From assembly GCA_028282095.1 (NCBI GenBank), contig JANQIP010000031.1, positions 1 to 47,599 of the forward strand: 47,599 nt of DNA. Direction: 5' to 3'. Positions 44,948 to 47,599 of this stretch are shown here, in pieces; within the stretch, counting starts at the first letter, position 1, and every line of letters starts with the position of its first letter. Source of the stretch: Xanthobacteraceae bacterium. Lineage in GTDB: Bacteria > Pseudomonadota > Alphaproteobacteria > Rhizobiales > Xanthobacteraceae. A program made the translations under genes and the position numbers. The notes below the pieces were generated by a model. That model searched no databases. It was given only the letters and a program-made list of their open reading frames with translations, and was not told the DNA's origin.

Positions 44948-45439
44948 ATGCCTACACAGCTCAACCGCATCGCCAAATATACGACGGAACAGGAATTCGA
45001 ACTGGTCCGCGATATCCTGTCGACCAAGGTGAATCCGCTCCGCACGGCGACTCTGAAGAAACGGATCGGAATACTCCGCCGCCACGCAGACAAGGCACGC
45101 GCGCGCGCGATCGCGGAGGCGCGCAAGGGCATGTCGGGAGATCTGTCGAAGCGCAAGGCGGACATCTTCCTGGACGCGCTTCAACGATGCGAGCATTGGC
45201 TGCTGGACATCGAGGTGAAGGAAGCACGCGAGCTGCACGAGGCGGCTGCGCGCAAAGCACTTGCCACGAAACGCGGCACTCCAAAGAGCGCGACGCGCCA
45301 GCCGGCCACTCGAACGGCTGGAAAGGGCATGGCGCCCAAGCCGAGCACCAAGTCGGTGCCGCGATTGACTGCCGCTCGCATGAAAGGACATGTCCGCGCG
45401 ACGCAACGCCGACGGCAGGCCAAGCGCGACAGCCGATAG
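44948..45439 (+). CDS. hypothetical protein with basic, histone-H1-like C-terminal tail
   Basis: The 163-residue protein is unknown to me. Residues 1-90 look folded and helical (TEQEFELVRDILSTKVNPLR, KADIFLDALQRCEHWLLDIE). Residues 95-163 are rich in Lys, Arg, Ala, Thr and Pro (ALATKRGTPKSATRQPATRT, GHVRATQRRRQAKRDSR), resembling the disordered tails of bacterial histone-like proteins. AAAGGAAC lies about 12 nt before the start. A long reading frame also exists on the opposite strand; this one was preferred for its composition and ribosome site. Nucleic-acid binding is inference. Confidence 0.6.
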   Translation: MPTQLNRIAKYTTEQEFELVRDILSTKVNPLRTATLKKRIGILRRHADKARARAIAEARKGMSGDLSKRKADIFLDALQRCEHWLLDIEVKEARELHEAAARKALATKRGTPKSATRQPATRTAGKGMAPKPSTKSVPRLTAARMKGHVRATQRRRQAKRDSR

Positions 45440-45631
45440 ATCGACTCCCAAAATACAGCGCCTCGTCGGCCCTCCCCGACCCGCAAGCGCGGGAGGGAGT
45501 CATGTCTTCCCGCGTGATCGCCTGGGGCTCATTTCGGTCACCTCCCCCCATTCAGGGCTAGGTCGGCGAGCGGGCGCAGGCAAGCTTGTGCACGCTTGGC
45601 TCCGTGTTCGCCGGGAGGGCGTGTTGATCTA

Positions 45632-45774
45632 TTCGTTCCCGCGAAAGCGGCGAACCAGATGCTCTGCCAGAGGGGATTCCCGCTTTCGCCGGAATGAACG
45701 GAATCTGGTGTTCCGATGCTCTGTGATGCGGCGGCAACACGACGAGACGGGCTCAAGCGTTGGTGCCGCATCAC
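45632..45774. repeat. composite repeat (family B + linker + family C), copy 1
   Basis: 143 bp: a GTTCCCGCGAAAGCGG palindrome, a linker containing ACCAGATGCTCTGCCAGA, a second B palindrome, GTGTTCCGATGCTCT, then the family C palindrome ending GGTGCCGCATCAC. It is nearly identical to 46339-46478. The rest of 45440-45810 contains a small family E-like palindrome (45470-45500) and no gene. Confidence 0.88.
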
Positions 45775-45810
45775 TAGCCCGAAGCAACCACTCGGAAAGC
45801 GTATAAGAAG

Positions 45811-46221
45811 CTATTCAAGGAAAGGCAGGGGATCGACATGCAAGCCGGCCATCTTCCATGCATCGCCCTCTTTCCTGAAAACCATGGTGACGCGAGTCGA
45901 GACTTTCTGCGGCTTACCGTTGACGTTCGCGTTCTCGCCCTTGCCGTAGGAATACGCGACTGCAAGATCCTCACCGACCGTCGTTCGCATTCCCTCGATG
46001 TGGATCGCACCTCCAAGATACAGCGCGGCCTGCCTCTCCCAGTTTGCCAGCACCCGCTGCCACCCTATGTCCTCGCCGCCGTCAGGAGCCATGTAGACGA
46101 CATCGTCGGCGTGCGACCAGAGTTGTTTCATCGGTGCGAGATCGCCTTCGAACATGGCGTTTAGAGCGGCGACGAACTGCTCTGCTGCCGCCGTGACGGC
46201 CCTCTCACTCTCTTTGCTCAT
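45811..46221 (-). CDS. SnoaL/DUF4440-like NTF2-fold protein
   Basis: The 136-residue single-domain protein has an NTF2-like cone fold: helix AVTAAAEQFVAALNAMFEGD, LWSHADDVVYMAPDGGEDIG, WQRVLANWERQAA and the strands VAYSYGKGENANVNGKPQKV and TRVTMVFRKEGDAWKMAGLH. It resembles the SgcJ/EcaC group of small proteins of unknown function. There is no signal peptide, so it is cytoplasmic. The gene is flanked by the two composite repeats. Confidence 0.8.
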   Translation of the reverse strand: MSKESERAVTAAAEQFVAALNAMFEGDLAPMKQLWSHADDVVYMAPDGGEDIGWQRVLANWERQAALYLGGAIHIEGMRTTVGEDLAVAYSYGKGENANVNGKPQKVSTRVTMVFRKEGDAWKMAGLHVDPLPFLE

Positions 46222-46236
46222 GTCGAGTCTCCCAGG

Positions 46237-46320
46237 GTATGATTCGGAAAAACCGGCAGGCTATTCGGGCAAGGTCATCCGATAGAACAAAGAGAAACAG
46301 TGCGCGAACGATTCGATCCC
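46237..46320 (+). repeat. degenerate family A repeat
   Basis: ATGATTCGGAAAAACCGGCA...GGTCATCCGATAGAACAAAG, then AGAAACAGTGCGCGAACGAT. The order of parts follows family A but the first hairpin arms carry many changes, so this is an old copy. Confidence 0.65.
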
Positions 46321-46338
46321 AAAAGGTACTCTAGTCCG

Positions 46339-46478
46339 TTCGTCCCCGCGAAAGCGGGGAACCAGATGCTCTGCCAGACGGGATTCCCGCTTTCGCGGGA
46401 ATGAACGGAATCTAGTGTTCCGATGCTCTGTGATGCGGCGGCAACGCGACGAGACTTCAAGCGTTAGCGCCGCATCAC
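46339..46478. repeat. composite repeat (family B + linker + family C), copy 2
   Basis: 140 bp in the same orientation as the copy at 45632-45774 and differing at only a modest number of positions. It carries TTCGTCCCCGCGAAAGCGGG, the shared ACCAGATGCTCTGCCAGA linker, a second palindrome and the family C part. Confidence 0.88.
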
Positions 46479-46508
46479 CAGCTTTCCCCGTGGTGCAGGG
46501 GATCGTGG

Positions 46509-47315
46509 TCACTTGATCGCTGCGAAATTGGCGTGCGCGGCAACGCGCCACTCGCCGTTGATGCGCTGGAACACGGTCATGCGCGGCGCCAAGGCTTCGA
46601 CCGTCTTGCCCGCGATGGTCTCGTTGACCTTCAGCTTGTAGCGGGTGACCATGGTGTTGCTGAAGCTCGTGGCGATGAGGTCCTGCATGACCGGCCTTGT
46701 TCGCAGGACGGGCAGAGTCCGGCTCAGGTACTCCTTCAGGGTGAAGCCTTGGCCGTTCGACCGCTGGATCTGATAGTCGGGCGAGACCACCGCCCGGATC
46801 CGGTTGGCATCTCCGCTCGCCACCGCCTCGAAGAAGCGAACGAGCGCTGTCCCCGCCTGGACCGTCACCTCGTTGACCCCGGTGCCGAGCGCCGCGAACG
46901 CAACGAGCTGCCAGTCGCCGTCTTTCTCCCGGAACACGGCAAGACGCGGCAGGCGGGGGACCCCGCGCGCTCCGCCCTCGAACTCGCCGTGATAGGCGAT
47001 CGTGAACGTCGCGGTCAGGATATCGCCGTCCCGCCGGGCGACAATGTCGTCCACGACATATTCGGTGATCGCTTTCGGGAGCCTGAGATACTCGCTGCGA
47101 TCGAAGCGCAGCCCGTCGTTTCCGATGATCTGAAAGCCCTCGCTGAGAAAGCCCTGAAGCGCCGTGCTGTTCGGCGCCAGCGCGTCATAGAACCGATCAA
47201 TCAATTGCCGGGCGAGCTCCGTGTTCTTGTCGGCCGCCGCGCTCGGCACGACCGCCGCAGTGGCCGCGAAAGCAAGAGTAACGAAAGAGAAAATCCAGAT
47301 CCGAATCCGGGTCAT
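46509..47315 (-). CDS. exported protein with two tandem NTF2-like domains
   Basis: The protein has 268 residues. The signal peptide (about 1-28, FVTLAFAATAAVVPSAAA) is followed by two NTF2/DUF4440-type domains, about 30-145 and 148-268. Each begins with a helix containing a Phe-Tyr/Phe-Glu core (LARQLIDRFYDALAPNS and ALVRFFEAVASGD) and ends with a VFxxxxGxWxxxA strand (AVFREKDGDWQLVAFAA and TVFQRINGEWRVAAHAN). The repeated pattern shows an internal duplication. Function is unknown; a periplasmic ligand-binding role would fit the fold. Confidence 0.78.
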   Translation of the reverse strand: MTRIRIWIFSFVTLAFAATAAVVPSAAADKNTELARQLIDRFYDALAPNSTALQGFLSEGFQIIGNDGLRFDRSEYLRLPKAITEYVVDDIVARRDGDILTATFTIAYHGEFEGGARGVPRLPRLAVFREKDGDWQLVAFAALGTGVNEVTVQAGTALVRFFEAVASGDANRIRAVVSPDYQIQRSNGQGFTLKEYLSRTLPVLRTRPVMQDLIATSFSNTMVTRYKLKVNETIAGKTVEALAPRMTVFQRINGEWRVAAHANFAAIK

Positions 47316-47505
47316 GTTCGCCTCCGCATCTGCGCTTTGTTACCAAAAGTCTCAAATCCGAACGAAACAAGAGCCCGGGTCGTTCCGACGAGCCGGTTGG
47401 ATCTGCAACCATAGCGCAGCATTGGCCCAGAGGAAACCTAACCGGGACGATCGAGAAAGCCATAGCTCCGTGCTCTATGGCGGATCCGGGTTGACCGAAG
47501 GCGCT

Positions 47506-47599
47506 AGAGCATGATCCCGAAAAGTTGCAGACTTTTCGGACAAGATCATGCGGCAAAACAAAGAGAAATAGAGTGCGATCGATTCAATCTGAATGGATC
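47506..47599 (+). repeat. family A two-hairpin repeat, running to the window end
   Basis: GAGCATGATCCCGAAAAGTT, GCAGACTTTTCGGACAAGATCATGC, AAAACAAAGAGAAA, then GTGCGATCGATTCAATCTGA. The copy is well preserved and may be cut at the window end. Confidence 0.88.

Noticed and set aside
44899..45561. Alternative frames on both strands over the basic-tailed hypothetical gene
   Set aside because: They have weaker ribosome sites and skewed Arg/Pro/Ser composition; kept only as a doubt on the chosen gene.

Overview
The window is GC-rich chromosomal DNA from an alphaproteobacterium of the order Hyphomicrobiales (Rhizobiales), probably near Nitrobacteraceae/Xanthobacteraceae. The main clue is the AcpXL-FabZ-FabF-FabF-FabG-ADH-LpxXL cluster, which makes the very-long-chain fatty acid of rhizobial lipid A. 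Supporting clues are the order of the dcw genes, the lptG-lptD-surA-pdxA-rsmA block, a DUF3551 small protein and many palindromic intergenic repeats. Genus assignment is inference.

Layout. 1-7 kb: the end of a DUF4239 membrane protein gene, then a minus-strand run. That run holds a small secreted protein, a trypsin-like protease with an N-terminal domain resembling the small protein, RNase P RNA with its own promoter and terminator, an AmpD-type amidase, a PRC-barrel protein, a Ser/Thr kinase fused to a universal stress domain, and a metallophosphoesterase. 7-17.2 kb: the first half of the division and cell wall cluster, mraZ-rsmH-ftsL-ftsI-murE-murF-mraY-murD, preceded by four 10-bp-spaced MraZ boxes over a promoter. 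Where ftsW would be expected, a fused 5-oxoprolinase (HyuA+HyuB) gene starts 3 nt after murD; its HyuB half carries a repeat-derived in-frame insert. 21-27.6 kb: the VLCFA/lipid A operon. 27.7-29 kb: an Xre-RES toxin-antitoxin pair. 29-31.7 kb: an orphan polyamine-binding protein, a DUF3551 protein, a rhodanese and holC. 31.7-33.5 kb: a small toxin-antitoxin island (higBA, DUF1902, vapBC) lying exactly between holC and pepA, which are neighbours in many proteobacteria. 35-42 kb: outer-membrane biogenesis genes lptG-lptD-surA with pdxA and rsmA; lptF is missing from its usual place before lptG. 42.6-47.6 kb: eutBC, a basic-tailed hypothetical protein and two NTF2-fold proteins among dense repeats.

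How it fits together. Most of the window serves the envelope: peptidoglycan precursors and division (mur/mra/fts), peptidoglycan recycling (amidase), lipid A acylation (acpXL-lpxXL), and LPS and outer-membrane protein export (lptG, lptD, surA). Accessory content sits at the joints between these conserved blocks: toxin-antitoxin pairs, the 5-oxoprolinase, eutBC and the repeats. At least five intergenic repeat families can be recognised. The most abundant (family A) is a two-hairpin element of about 100 bp with about ten copies, including a tandem triplet between murF and mraY. No tRNA, rRNA, CRISPR array, transposase gene or prophage was seen. I did not find a clear new multi-gene system. The best leads are the protease with its possible stand-alone propeptide, the Cys-to-Glu ketosynthase paired with an active one, the repeat inside the 5-oxoprolinase reading frame, the missing lptF, and holC transcribed behind higBA.
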